NCBI GenBank assembly: GCA_903828675.1
Contig: CAIKND010000162.1
Coordinates: forward strand, 1 to 64,000
Direction: 5' to 3'
DNA: 64,000 nucleotides
DNA from: an uncultured Acidobacteriaceae bacterium
GTDB taxonomy: Bacteria > Acidobacteriota > Terriglobia > Terriglobales > Acidobacteriaceae
Positions 33,702 to 42,415 of the stretch are shown here, in pieces (the stretch's first letter is position 1; each line of letters opens with the position of its first letter). A program made the position numbers and the translations under genes. The notes beneath the pieces were generated by a model, which worked only from the letters and a program-made list of their open reading frames with translations, was not told the DNA's origin and made no database searches.

Positions 33702-35381
33702 TCAATGAGGAATATCTGCCGTGCGTATCAGGACGGTTCCGTCCGGTTCGACACGGCCGGAGAGGTATTTGCTTCGCGCGATGGCTTCAATGGCCGGGCG
33801 ATTTTCGCGGAACACTTCGAGCTTGTTTATGTTGTCGCAGTGGAAATGGTCATCGAGCGCTTCTCTGCTGATAGCGCATCGTACCCGCTGCGCCCGGTCC
33901 TGACCCCAGAACACGATTCCGTCACGACTGGCATCATGCCGTTCTTCCGGTGCAGGGAAGATCAATTTCTTGTTTTCCCACGCTATCTGCCACGCCGCGA
34001 ATTCGCTCGGCCTAACCTGCAGACGCGCGAAATTTCCCTCATGCAGGCTGAGAAGGTCGGACTCGGCCATTTCCCTGAATTTCTCTTGCTTATCCGCTGC
34101 AATGTTGCTCTTCACCCACTCGGCGATATGCGCGCCTGCCTCTTTCCTATCCATGTGCCGCCGCACCACGTCCCCCACGAGCTGACGCAGCGCCTCCCGA
34201 TACAACTGTTTGAATGGATCGGGATCGCCGAGGGACTGCCTCACGGCCGCGTAACGCTCGGCCGACCGCTCATAGGCCCAGATATAGACATCCTTGAGCA
34301 AGTCAACCCCGTTCAACTCATAGATGCCCAGAATGGCGTCCGTGTAGGCCGAACGCGGAACATTGGTAAACGACAGCGGCGACAGGTTTGCCTTGATGAA
34401 AGGAATGTTCGCCGCCAGACGCGATACCCGTTTGTTCACATCGTCGAAGGGTTGAAGGTACGGCAGATGCACCATGGCGAAGAACGATTGCTCGAACGGG
34501 TCATGGATAGCATGCGCCGTTGCAAGTATCTGATTAAAGCATTCCTCGATCAACTGCGGGACTTCGAGAGGATGGAAGGCGGAGCTTTCAATGCCGACCG
34601 CAATGCTCCGCAAGCGTCCGGCCGCCGCTTCATCCGGCAGGAGGTTCTGCGCCAGAATTCCGTGAAGGTTCAGAACCGTATAGCGGTTGAAGTCGATCTC
34701 ATCCGCCGCGCTTACAAGAAACGCGATGGCGTCCTTGTGATTGAGAATCATCTGGGCTTCCAGCCTGTTCCCGCCCTGCGCCTCTTCGCCGAATTCAATC
34801 AGGCGACGGGTATCAAGCAACGTGTAGGTATTGCCTTCGAGCCGGCTTGAGTTCCAGGATAGGTCGATGAGCAGGCGGTTGAGAATCTGCTTCGCATAGG
34901 TTCCGGCCGCTTCGATCCCGGTCTTCGTCTTGCCCACTTCCGCCAGGTGTGCCCGCTCTTTCGGCGAGAGGTAGAAATTCGTGTTGGGTCGATAGCCGTC
35001 GAGAAACTGGCGGTTGTAGCCAACGGCTTTTCTTGCCCCGAACGGCTGCCGCAGATACGCGCGTATCTGCGCGCTTTCGGCGGAGAGAGGCGTCACTACC
35101 TCTTCGAGCTTTTCCTCGTCTGGCCCGGCTTGACGTGCAGCGGTTTCTTTCTGCTGTTCCACTATGATCGGAAGACGATATCGCGCCGCCGGCCCCTTGC
35201 CTTCTTGCACGAGCCGCCCACTCCCCACAAGGCCTTTCAGCCAACGTTGGAGGGTTCGCTGCGGGAAATCCTTCAGAGCCTCAGCAATTTCACCACTCCG
35301 TGCGCCGTTTGCACTTTGCCGCACGAAGTCCACGACCGCTGCCAGGTCTTCTGCTATGTCGCCCACGCGGCGATTTGCCAT
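33702..35381 (-). CDS. Fic family protein with N-terminal HTH and DUF1488-like tail
   Basis: 559 aa. N-terminal winged helix (QSANGARSGEIAEALKDFP, QRTLQRWLKGLVGSGRLVQE), then an inhibitory helix motif SSRLEGN (about 177) and the Fic core HLPYLQPFDDVNKRVSRL (about 313), the HPFxDGNGR motif in the HxPYLQPFDDVNKR variant. The C-terminal DGIVFWGQDRAQRVRCAIS resembles DUF1488. The usual product is AMP transfer to a protein; the N and the lack of GNGR may lower or change the activity. The HTH and the operator array upstream suggest self-regulation. Confidence 0.88.
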   Translation of the reverse strand: MANRRVGDIAEDLAAVVDFVRQSANGARSGEIAEALKDFPQRTLQRWLKGLVGSGRLVQEGKGPAARYRLPIIVEQQKETAARQAGPDEEKLEEVVTPLSAESAQIRAYLRQPFGARKAVGYNRQFLDGYRPNTNFYLSPKERAHLAEVGKTKTGIEAAGTYAKQILNRLLIDLSWNSSRLEGNTYTLLDTRRLIEFGEEAQGGNRLEAQMILNHKDAIAFLVSAADEIDFNRYTVLNLHGILAQNLLPDEAAAGRLRSIAVGIESSAFHPLEVPQLIEECFNQILATAHAIHDPFEQSFFAMVHLPYLQPFDDVNKRVSRLAANIPFIKANLSPLSFTNVPRSAYTDAILGIYELNGVDLLKDVYIWAYERSAERYAAVRQSLGDPDPFKQLYREALRQLVGDVVRRHMDRKEAGAHIAEWVKSNIAADKQEKFREMAESDLLSLHEGNFARLQVRPSEFAAWQIAWENKKLIFPAPEERHDASRDGIVFWGQDRAQRVRCAISREALDDHFHCDNINKLEVFRENRPAIEAIARSKYLSGRVEPDGTVLIRTADIPH

Positions 35382-35395
35382 TATCCGTCCCCCCT

Positions 35396-35521
35396 AATTG
35401 CGCGATTGCAGGTATTGCGCCAATTAAAGCATATAATCGCGCCAAGTGCAAGGAAATAACGCCATATAATGGAGAATCGCGCCATAAATGTGACGCGATT
35501 TGGGCGTATATGGCGCGATTT
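35396..35521. promoter_or_regulatory. Fic promoter with AATCGCGCCA operator array
   Basis: The upstream region holds at least six related boxes in both orientations: AATCGCGCCA at 35435-35444 and 35475-35484, its exact inverse TGGCGCGATT at 35511-35520, and variants at 35396-35407, 35414-35425 and 35492-35501. CGCCATATA (35460-35468) and TATATGGCG (35507-35515) add a 9-bp inverted repeat. A minus-strand promoter TTGCAC/17 bp/TTTAAT (35451 to 35423) has a box inside its spacer. This looks like an operator for the HTH of the Fic protein or an unseen regulator. Confidence 0.65.
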
Positions 35522-35589
35522 CCACACGCATCCAGCCATCACTGCCCGTCCGCCACTAACTCGTATTGCACAGAATTTTCAGGGAGCAA

Positions 35590-35766
35590 ATGGCGGACGC
35601 CAACCATTCTTCATCGACGAAGAAGACGACCGGGAAAAAGGCAAACAATCAGGCACAGCAGCAAGCCCCAGGCCAATCCAAGGGGAGCGTCACGCCTCTG
35701 ATGGAGACCGTACGCAACGACGTTCAGGAGAATACGAGCGGGCAGGGTTCATCCAGGCAACATTAA
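35590..35766 (+). CDS. Small low-complexity protein (tentative)
   Basis: 58 aa from ATG 35590 after GGGAG. Ser/Thr/Lys/Gln-rich (SSSTKKTTGKKANNQAQQQA), so probably disordered. It lies next to the Fic promoter. Coding is plausible from the ribosome-binding site but not proven. Confidence 0.35.
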   Translation: MADANHSSSTKKTTGKKANNQAQQQAPGQSKGSVTPLMETVRNDVQENTSGQGSSRQH

Positions 35767-36054
35767 GCGCACGAGTACTCCGGCACCGGGCGCGGGGGAA
35801 AGCGCAGAAGCGGCGATGCCTCGAAAGCCCCGCGCAGGGGACACGGCAAGCGCCAACACCTTAGGCGCCATACCATCGTTTTCTGACACGCAGCAGAAGT
35901 GGCCCAAGCCTGCCCTTTGCAGTAGTCGCTTTTTGCCTGCTCGGTCCATCCTCCCTTCTCCTGCGCCACAGGGCGAAGGTCGCAGATCGGCGAGAGGGTG
36001 AAAATTGACCACAGAAGTTCGTTGCTGTAGACTTATTGCCAACTTTCGGAGCCG
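35767..36054. other. Intergenic region before the chaperone operon
   Basis: About 290 bp; minus-strand frames here (up to 97 codons) have low-complexity Pro/Arg/Ala composition and are not supported. The promoter of the grpE-first operon must lie here or in the preceding 100 bp, but I do not see a strong -35/-10 pair. Confidence 0.4.
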
Positions 36055-36744
36055 GTGATCGTCGACGAGAACGCATGGCCGAGTTCAGGCGCGGCACAGA
36101 CCGCAGTCGAACAGTGCCCCAATCTCAGCGGGTCCAACGCGGCACAGCCGTCATCTCAAGTCCCAGAACGGGGCAGCCCAATAGAGCTAACCCAACACCT
36201 CGAACAGGGCACAACCATTGCGCTGGCAAGTGTCTCGGCTGACATTGACTTTTTGAGAGGCCAACTCGATGATCTTGCAGGCCTGGTAAGAGCCCGGCTC
36301 TCATATGACCAGACAAAGGAACAAGCATTTGACCGGCTTTACAGCGAGCTCGATGCACTTAAGAAAAACGCAGCTCTTGATAATATCAAGCCACTCCTGC
36401 TAGACCTGATCCTTCTTTACGACCGCATGGAACATGCGAGACAGCTGGCTGCTGACACGCAAGGAAATCTCTCGACCGAGGTCCTTCAATCCTTTATCCA
36501 AGAACTGTTAGAGGTGTTGTATAGACGCGAGGTCAGCCTGATCGAGGCCGGTCCCTCTTCCTTCGACTACAACCAACAAAAGGCGATTGGCGTGGTAGAC
36601 GTGACCGACCCGGCCGAGCACCAACGCATATATAAGGTCGTGCGTCGAGGATTCCGTCTGGGTCAGCGGACTCTCCGCCCCGAAGAGGTAATCGTTTGCC
36701 GCGTGCTAGCTCCGCCACCAAGTGCGAAGCCTGATAGGGACTAG
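36055..36744 (+). CDS. grpE: GrpE-like nucleotide exchange factor
   Basis: 229 aa from GTG 36055 with CGGAG just upstream. Disordered N-terminus, long coiled coil (DIDFLRGQLDDLAGLVRARL, LYSELDALKKNAALDNIKPL), GrpE core DLILLYDRMEHARQL and the C-terminal beta-wing ending IYKVVRRGFRLGQRTLRPEE. The GrpE fold and order are clear. It releases ADP from Hsp70. First gene of the operon; the next gene starts 40 bp after its stop. It is probably not the housekeeping grpE because two unusual hsp70 genes and no dnaJ follow. Confidence 0.85.
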   Translation: MIVDENAWPSSGAAQTAVEQCPNLSGSNAAQPSSQVPERGSPIELTQHLEQGTTIALASVSADIDFLRGQLDDLAGLVRARLSYDQTKEQAFDRLYSELDALKKNAALDNIKPLLLDLILLYDRMEHARQLAADTQGNLSTEVLQSFIQELLEVLYRREVSLIEAGPSSFDYNQQKAIGVVDVTDPAEHQRIYKVVRRGFRLGQRTLRPEEVIVCRVLAPPPSAKPDRD

Positions 36745-36784
36745 GGGTACAAAACATGATGGGGAAACGTGGGAGGATGTTCCT

Positions 36785-38329
36785 GTGATAGAAGAACAGA
36801 TCGTTGTTGGAATCGATTTGGGCACGACCTTCTCAGCCATTGCCTACATCGACCAATACGGTAAGCCTGAGGTGATAGCAAATCGCGAAGGCGATAGGAC
36901 GACGCCCTCCGTCATTTACTTCGACGGAGACAATCCGATTGTCGGTATCGAGGCAAGCCGGATGGCCGTGATTGAACCGAAGCGGACAGTAGAGTGCATT
37001 AAACGTGAGATGGGGAACCCGTCGTACCGGTTCAACATAAACGGCAAAGACTACTTCCCTGAAGATCTTTCGGCAATGATTTTGCGGAAGTTAAAGATTG
37101 ACGCTGAGGCTGTTCTGGGACGCAGTGTTGAAAAGGCCGTCATTAGTGTGCCCGCCTATTTTAAGGATTCCCAGCGGGAGGCGACAAAGCAGGCTGGAAA
37201 GATTGCTGGGCTCGACGTCATCCGCATACTCAATGAACCAACCGCAGCAGCGCTTGCCTATGGGCTTGACAAGGGGATTGGCAGTCAGATCGTTCTCGTC
37301 TACGACTTTGGTGGTGGCACCTTTGACGTAACGCTTATGAAGGTGGAGAACCGGGAGTTCACAATCCTAGCCACCGACGGCGACTCGAACCTTGGAGGAA
37401 GGGATATTGACGCACGCCTCGTAGACTGGTTTGCTGAAGAGGTCCTCCGCGAGCGTGGTGTCGACCTCCGCTTGGACCCTCGCACAAAGCAGGATCTTTG
37501 GGACAAGGCAGAGATAGCCAAGAAGGATCTTTCGTCTCGTGAGGGCGTATCGCCAGTATTGATGGTCGGCGACAAACCGTTACGCGTGGACCTCGACCGG
37601 GCGTCTTTCGAAGAGATGATTCAGGATCTGATTCGCAAGACCCGCGAGTGCATGGAGAGAGCCGTGAGTGCCGCCTCGCTGCCGTGGTCGGGCATTGATA
37701 CGATTCTTCTAGCCGGCGGGTCAAGCCGGATACCTGCGGTCCGGTCGATGATTGCTGCGGTGACTGGTAAGGATGCCGCTCGCGACATGAATCCGGATGA
37801 GTGTGTGGCGATGGGGGCGGCGATTCAAGGCGTTGTCTCCGTCACCGAGTCCGAAGGTCCCTCCGCAGCTCCGCCCCTCGTGGGGGGCGCGGATATCGTT
37901 GTAAGGGATGTGACATCCCACAGTCTCGGGGTTAAAGCTCTTTCAGCTGATCGGAAGAAATACGTCAATAGTATCCTGATCCCCCGCAACACCGTAATCC
38001 CTTGTGAACAAAAAAAGACCTTCGCTACCAATGAGGACAACCAGTCCCGCGTCGAAATCGAAATACTCCAGGGCGAGGACGAAGACCCGCGTTCGCCCGA
38101 GGTGCAACTGATTGGAAAGGCCGGACTCAAGAACCTCCCTCCGCATAAAGCCGGCGATCTCATCATCGAAGTATCACTCAAGTACGACGTCGATGGGGTC
38201 ATTGAGGTTGCCGCGAGCGAGCAGATGAGCGGTCAAACAGTTCGCGAGGCGGTCATGCAGAAGTCCGGGTTGCTCTCGGACGACATCGTCAAGGCGAAAC
38301 AGGCTGAGCTGCAAACAAAGGACCTTTGA
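36785..38329 (+). CDS. Hsp70 (DnaK-like) without C-terminal lid, copy 1
   Basis: 514 aa from GTG 36785, preceded by GGGAGGA; a more upstream start would overlap grpE. ATPase motifs: GIDLGTTFSAIAYIDQYG (phosphate 1), ISVPAYFKDSQREA, NEPTAAALAYGLD, VYDFGGGTFDVTLM (phosphate 2), LLAGGSSRIPAVR. The substrate-binding beta domain follows (FATNEDNQSRVEIEILQGED, VEVAASEQMSG region). It ends at ~residue 510 in a short helix, whereas DnaK is ~638 aa, so the helical lid is missing. It should bind but not clamp clients as DnaK does. Confidence 0.92.
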   Translation: MIEEQIVVGIDLGTTFSAIAYIDQYGKPEVIANREGDRTTPSVIYFDGDNPIVGIEASRMAVIEPKRTVECIKREMGNPSYRFNINGKDYFPEDLSAMILRKLKIDAEAVLGRSVEKAVISVPAYFKDSQREATKQAGKIAGLDVIRILNEPTAAALAYGLDKGIGSQIVLVYDFGGGTFDVTLMKVENREFTILATDGDSNLGGRDIDARLVDWFAEEVLRERGVDLRLDPRTKQDLWDKAEIAKKDLSSREGVSPVLMVGDKPLRVDLDRASFEEMIQDLIRKTRECMERAVSAASLPWSGIDTILLAGGSSRIPAVRSMIAAVTGKDAARDMNPDECVAMGAAIQGVVSVTESEGPSAAPPLVGGADIVVRDVTSHSLGVKALSADRKKYVNSILIPRNTVIPCEQKKTFATNEDNQSRVEIEILQGEDEDPRSPEVQLIGKAGLKNLPPHKAGDLIIEVSLKYDVDGVIEVAASEQMSGQTVREAVMQKSGLLSDDIVKAKQAELQTKDL

Positions 38330-38356
38330 GTGAGGCGTTTACACGGAGAAGGCTGA

Positions 38357-39883
38357 ATGAAATCTCGCGTTGTTGGTATAGACCTTGGAACTACTTTTTC
38401 CGCGATCGCAATCGTGAACGACCACGGGAAGCCGGAAATCATTTCGAACCGCGATGGCGAAGAGATTACCCCGTCGGTTGTTATGTTCGAAGGTAATTCA
38501 CCGATCGTCGGAAGCATCGCTAAACGCTGCGCCGTAGGTAACCCGCTCAGCGTCGCACAGTTCGTGAAGCGGCAGATGGGGGTCCCAACATGGAGCTTTC
38601 GCACCAGTGACGGGAGCAAGTACTCCGCAGAAGAAATCTCTGCGCTGATTCTGAAGAAACTAAAGGAAGATGCTGAGGTCCTTTTGGGCGAGAGTGTCAC
38701 GGATGCAGTCATTACCGTTCCTGCGTATTTTGACGACGCCCAGCGAAAAGCGACCCAAGATGCCGGGCGCATAGCGGGCCTGAATGTGTTGCGAATCATC
38801 AATGAACCCACTGCCGCTGCCCTAGCCTACGGCTTAAACAAGGCCAATACCCAGCAAACGATCCTCATTTACGACCTGGGCGGCGGAACTTTCGACGTCA
38901 CAATAATGAAGATCGGCGAGGGACGCATTGATGTCCTCGCCACAGGCGGTGACAAGAACTTAGGGGGATTCAACTGGGATAACGAGGTGATGACATATCT
39001 TAACGAAGAGTTCAAAAAGTCTGGTGGCCCCGATCTGACAGAAGATTCGACGCTCGAACAGGACCTACGAGACAAAGCAGAGATAGCCAAGAAGACTTTG
39101 TCTACGCGCGAGAGAACGTCGGTGTTCCTGTCTGGTGGTGGCAAGACCGCAACGATTGAGTTGACACTGGAGCATTTCCAAGAGATCACGATGCCTCTTA
39201 TCAAGCAAACCAGCAGGATCATGCAATTCGCTTTGGACGACTCAGGATTGTCATGGGACCAAATTGACAAGTGTCTCCTAGTTGGGGGATCAACCCGCAT
39301 GAAAGCCGTACCCGCAATTGTAGAGTCGATTTCGGGGAGGAAACCGTCTTGCGAGTTGCATCCCGATAAGGTCGTTGCCTTGGGCGCCGCCATTCAAGGT
39401 ACTCTGCTTCACTTGGCGGCAGGGAAGAGCAGCCTTGTCGAGACCGGGACTTTTCCGTTGGTCGTTATCCAGGACGTCAATTCTCATAGCATGGGTATCG
39501 TTGCTCATGATGAATTGAATCGACCGAATAACTCCATCGTCCTGCCAAAGGGCACTCCGTATGGCAAGAGGATCGAGGACGTGTTCTGTACTCTCCAGGA
39601 TCAACAACAATGCATACACGTTCAAGTGACAGAGGGGGAAGACGAAGAAGTCGCTCAAGTCAAGATTCTTGGCGAGAAGGAGATGGCAATTCCCCTTTAT
39701 CCCAAGGGTGCACCGATCCGGGTATCGTTTCTTTACACACCAGACGGCATTGTTCGAGTCGAAGCATTCGACATAACCGCTAACAAGCCCCTCGGCGAGA
39801 TTGAGATTCCGCGAGTCTCTAACAAGACACCGGCACAGGTCGCGGAAAGCATCAGGCGCCTTGCGCCTATAGCAGTTCAGTAG
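38357..39883 (+). CDS. Hsp70 (DnaK-like) without C-terminal lid, copy 2
   Basis: 508 aa. GIDLGTTFSAIAIVNDHG, ITVPAYFDDAQRKA, NEPTAAALAYGLNKA, IYDLGGGTFDVTIMKIG and LLVGGSTRMKAV are intact; a shortened beta substrate domain runs from QDVNSHSMGIVA to VEAFDITANKPLGEI. Like copy 1 it stops without a lid. The two copies clearly share ancestry but have diverged along their length, so they are probably an old pair with separate jobs. Starts 27 bp after copy 1; the next gene follows at 39926 after GAAAGGAGAGAG. Confidence 0.92.
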   Translation: MKSRVVGIDLGTTFSAIAIVNDHGKPEIISNRDGEEITPSVVMFEGNSPIVGSIAKRCAVGNPLSVAQFVKRQMGVPTWSFRTSDGSKYSAEEISALILKKLKEDAEVLLGESVTDAVITVPAYFDDAQRKATQDAGRIAGLNVLRIINEPTAAALAYGLNKANTQQTILIYDLGGGTFDVTIMKIGEGRIDVLATGGDKNLGGFNWDNEVMTYLNEEFKKSGGPDLTEDSTLEQDLRDKAEIAKKTLSTRERTSVFLSGGGKTATIELTLEHFQEITMPLIKQTSRIMQFALDDSGLSWDQIDKCLLVGGSTRMKAVPAIVESISGRKPSCELHPDKVVALGAAIQGTLLHLAAGKSSLVETGTFPLVVIQDVNSHSMGIVAHDELNRPNNSIVLPKGTPYGKRIEDVFCTLQDQQQCIHVQVTEGEDEEVAQVKILGEKEMAIPLYPKGAPIRVSFLYTPDGIVRVEAFDITANKPLGEIEIPRVSNKTPAQVAESIRRLAPIAVQ

Positions 39884-39925
39884 CCGAGCAGCTCGGCGAT
39901 AGCTGTCGAAAGGAGAGAGATCAAA

Positions 39926-41806
39926 ATGAAGCGTACCGTCGAAGAGGTGGGGAACCTGGTCAATTACGAACATCTCAACCAGATGCAAGTGCTAGCATTG
40001 CCAACTCTTAACAAGGAAGACATTCCATGGGCCAATGGAGACATTAAAGGCATCATCACATGCAAGAACTTTGAGAAGGCTAAGCGAAAACTTGAGCAGA
40101 CGATGGAGCGGTATGACCGTAAGGTCACTGATTACAAGAGCAAGTGTGATAGCCTCGAGGCCGACATAAACAGTCTGACCACAGAAATCGGCTACAACAC
40201 AGGCGAAATACCGAGGCCAGGCTTGGGGCGCATTACCGGCGATACTCTGGAAAGCACAAAGCCGACGTTCCTCGACAACGCTGAGGAACATAACAAGCAT
40301 GCGGCGAAGTATAACGCAATCCTTGACCTCGTTCGTAGGCTGCAGGACAAGAGAGCCGCCCTCATTGAAAAGCATAACGATGTTGTCGAGAAGCACAATG
40401 AAGCAATCGAGGAAGCTAGACAAAAGCGCGAAGAGCTATGGAATGAAGCGCTAACCGTAATTGATGACGATATTGTGGCGGTGCTCGACATGTGCACAAA
40501 GACTGCCGAGCGTTTGGCAAATTCTGCAAACTCGCTGGATTGGCTGGCGGCACTCGAGGTTGCCTTTATTGAGCTGAAGCTCTATCACATGCTTGAGGCG
40601 CACATCGACGGAAACAGTCAACGAAAAGAGTGCAAGGAGCGCTTCAACGAAGTGGGTGTGCTGTTCGCCAAACTGGCCGTCAGCGAACACGTTGCAAACC
40701 ATGTCTCAGATCTATTCCGCAGGAACATCTATCTGATCGCGAAAAACGCCGAGTTGTGCGGCCAAACATGCAATGTCCTTGCCGGGGTCGATCAGGGCGC
40801 TGTGGATGCGCAGGTGCGTTCTCTCGCCCAGGTTTTCGGCGAGACTTTCGATACCCAATTCGACTACGAAGGTACAGTAGACCCGTCAGCATTGGATGCA
40901 ATTATAAGCAAGATCAAGGGTTCAATTGCCGCAGTGAAGCGGAATATCGCAAAGGTAACGGAGCTTGCGGCATCAACGAAACCTCTGGCCGGCGCGGCGG
41001 TGGATGCCGACCAGGGTGCCAGAGCTCTTTTAGGGACGATGAAGTCCAACCTTGAGGGCATGAGCACTGAACTCTTGAGTCCGGGCCATTTTGCATGCGA
41101 GATGGTAAACGAAACTGTAATCGATGACTTTTATCACCGCGATCTGCGTCCGGGCGCAGTCACTCTGCGGCAGCAGATTATCACCGCTATCCAGGAGGAG
41201 CCACTCGACGCTCTATTGGCTGCAGATCAGGATCGCTACTCCATTGAGAAGGCCGAGACAGCTATCAAGCAGGCGAATCTTCAGCGTTTGCAGGCAGAGC
41301 GCGAGAAGGTCGACGGCCACGTGACGAAACTGACGAGCATGATCGCAGAGCTTGAATCTCACATCGGCAACGCAGAGAATGTGCCTCAGGCAAACGCGGA
41401 TGCGTTCCGGGCGGATTCCTCGACGAAGTACATCCTCGCCTGCATCCCTTTTATCGGCGTAATGTTCGCCTTCGGAATTCTCGGGAAGATCAAGAGCTTC
41501 GAGGCGGCTTTCAGGAGTACCAACAGCATTTACCGGGACCTTGCCACTGAAATACTCGCGAAAAACGCCAAGATGATGACCGTTTCACTCGTACTTGCTG
41601 GTGTCGTCGGCGTCGGAGGGATGATCGCTTTCTTCGCTTTGCATGTTGGTGCGGCTGCGGTCGTAAACGCGGGTGTTCCCGGCGTCGCCCTCGTGGCCTA
41701 TCTGGGTACGTGGGCATTGATGTCTCAGGCTGGTAAGCAACTTCAATCTTTTCTGGACTCGTCGGCGGAGTCTTCGGCAACCAGCAGCGCAGCCGTAGCA
41801 AGATAA
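39926..41806 (+). CDS. Coiled-coil protein with C-terminal membrane segments
   Basis: 626 aa of unknown family, good ribosome-binding site upstream. Long coiled coils at about 45-85 and 110-185 (KHNDVVEKHNEAIEEARQKR), a helical middle (about 190-440), another coil (AIKQANLQRLQAEREKVDGH), then hydrophobic segments: YILACIPFIGVMFAFGILG (about 495) and two or three near 550-605 (VSLVLAGVVGVGGMIAFFAL, LVAYLGTWALM). The topology suggests a membrane-anchored scaffold or sensor facing the cytoplasm. Its position between the Hsp70s and J-like genes makes it a likely client or partner. Confidence 0.75.
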   Translation: MKRTVEEVGNLVNYEHLNQMQVLALPTLNKEDIPWANGDIKGIITCKNFEKAKRKLEQTMERYDRKVTDYKSKCDSLEADINSLTTEIGYNTGEIPRPGLGRITGDTLESTKPTFLDNAEEHNKHAAKYNAILDLVRRLQDKRAALIEKHNDVVEKHNEAIEEARQKREELWNEALTVIDDDIVAVLDMCTKTAERLANSANSLDWLAALEVAFIELKLYHMLEAHIDGNSQRKECKERFNEVGVLFAKLAVSEHVANHVSDLFRRNIYLIAKNAELCGQTCNVLAGVDQGAVDAQVRSLAQVFGETFDTQFDYEGTVDPSALDAIISKIKGSIAAVKRNIAKVTELAASTKPLAGAAVDADQGARALLGTMKSNLEGMSTELLSPGHFACEMVNETVIDDFYHRDLRPGAVTLRQQIITAIQEEPLDALLAADQDRYSIEKAETAIKQANLQRLQAEREKVDGHVTKLTSMIAELESHIGNAENVPQANADAFRADSSTKYILACIPFIGVMFAFGILGKIKSFEAAFRSTNSIYRDLATEILAKNAKMMTVSLVLAGVVGVGGMIAFFALHVGAAAVVNAGVPGVALVAYLGTWALMSQAGKQLQSFLDSSAESSATSSAAVAR

Positions 41807-41812
41807 TGTGAC

Positions 41813-42409
41813 ATGCCTCTCGATTCGTACGAATACCACCTTCGGTCGTTGAAATTGCCTCGAACTGCCTCTGAGGAAGAGATCCGGGCTGCCCTCACGA
41901 ACGAAGTGCGATTATGGGCGCGGCGCACGAACGCTCCCACTTTGGAGGTCCGCCAGGAAGCAGAACGAAAGATGCAGGCACTCGAAACATCCGAGAGGGT
42001 GCTTTTGGGTGCCGAAGGCCGAATCATAAGAGCCCAGCGTAGCAATCAGCTCAACGCTGTAGCCGAGTCCGTTTCAATTGATTCGGACACGGTCGCGCGT
42101 GCGATTGAGCGTGTTGCCTCAGCGAAGGGGACGAAATCTCAGGAGCGACGCGGCACAGTGCTTTATCGCCGATCCTCTATTTTTTTCTCTGGAGTAGATT
42201 ACCTGATTGAGGAAGTCGTCCACAAGCCGTATGAGGCCTTTCGTAACCAGAAGCGCCTTTGCGCCACGCAAGGTGTTCTAGTGCTCTTTGAATGGCTCAG
42301 TGGGTCGGAGGACCAGAGACAGGGAAAGACGAAGAGCTATGTTCAAGGTCCATGGGCTGCAGAAGTAGTTGCGCTCGCCGCGCAATGTGGGAGTGAAATG
42401 AGGATTTAG
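41813..42409 (+). CDS. J-like protein lacking HPD, short
   Basis: 198 aa, 6 bp after the previous gene. The N-terminal ~65 residues have a J-domain-like helical layout (SYEYHLRSLKLPRTASEEEI, AALTNEVRLWARRTNAP, EVRQEAERKMQALETSERVL). The HPD tripeptide that activates Hsp70 is absent: the loop reads RRTNAPT. The remaining 130 residues are unassigned. The same N-terminal unit occurs in the next gene, so both descend from one J-like module. Confidence 0.65.
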   Translation: MPLDSYEYHLRSLKLPRTASEEEIRAALTNEVRLWARRTNAPTLEVRQEAERKMQALETSERVLLGAEGRIIRAQRSNQLNAVAESVSIDSDTVARAIERVASAKGTKSQERRGTVLYRRSSIFFSGVDYLIEEVVHKPYEAFRNQKRLCATQGVLVLFEWLSGSEDQRQGKTKSYVQGPWAAEVVALAAQCGSEMRI

Positions 42410-42415
42410 GCCGAC

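Noticed and set aside
33705-34850. Long plus-strand open frame (381 codons) opposite fic
   Set aside because: It is the antisense of an intact Fic gene with clear motifs; GC-rich coding DNA often opens the opposite strand.
35749-36042. Minus-strand frame of 97 codons before grpE
   Set aside because: Composition is Pro/Arg/Ala-rich without any structure; competing frames on both strands are equally long.
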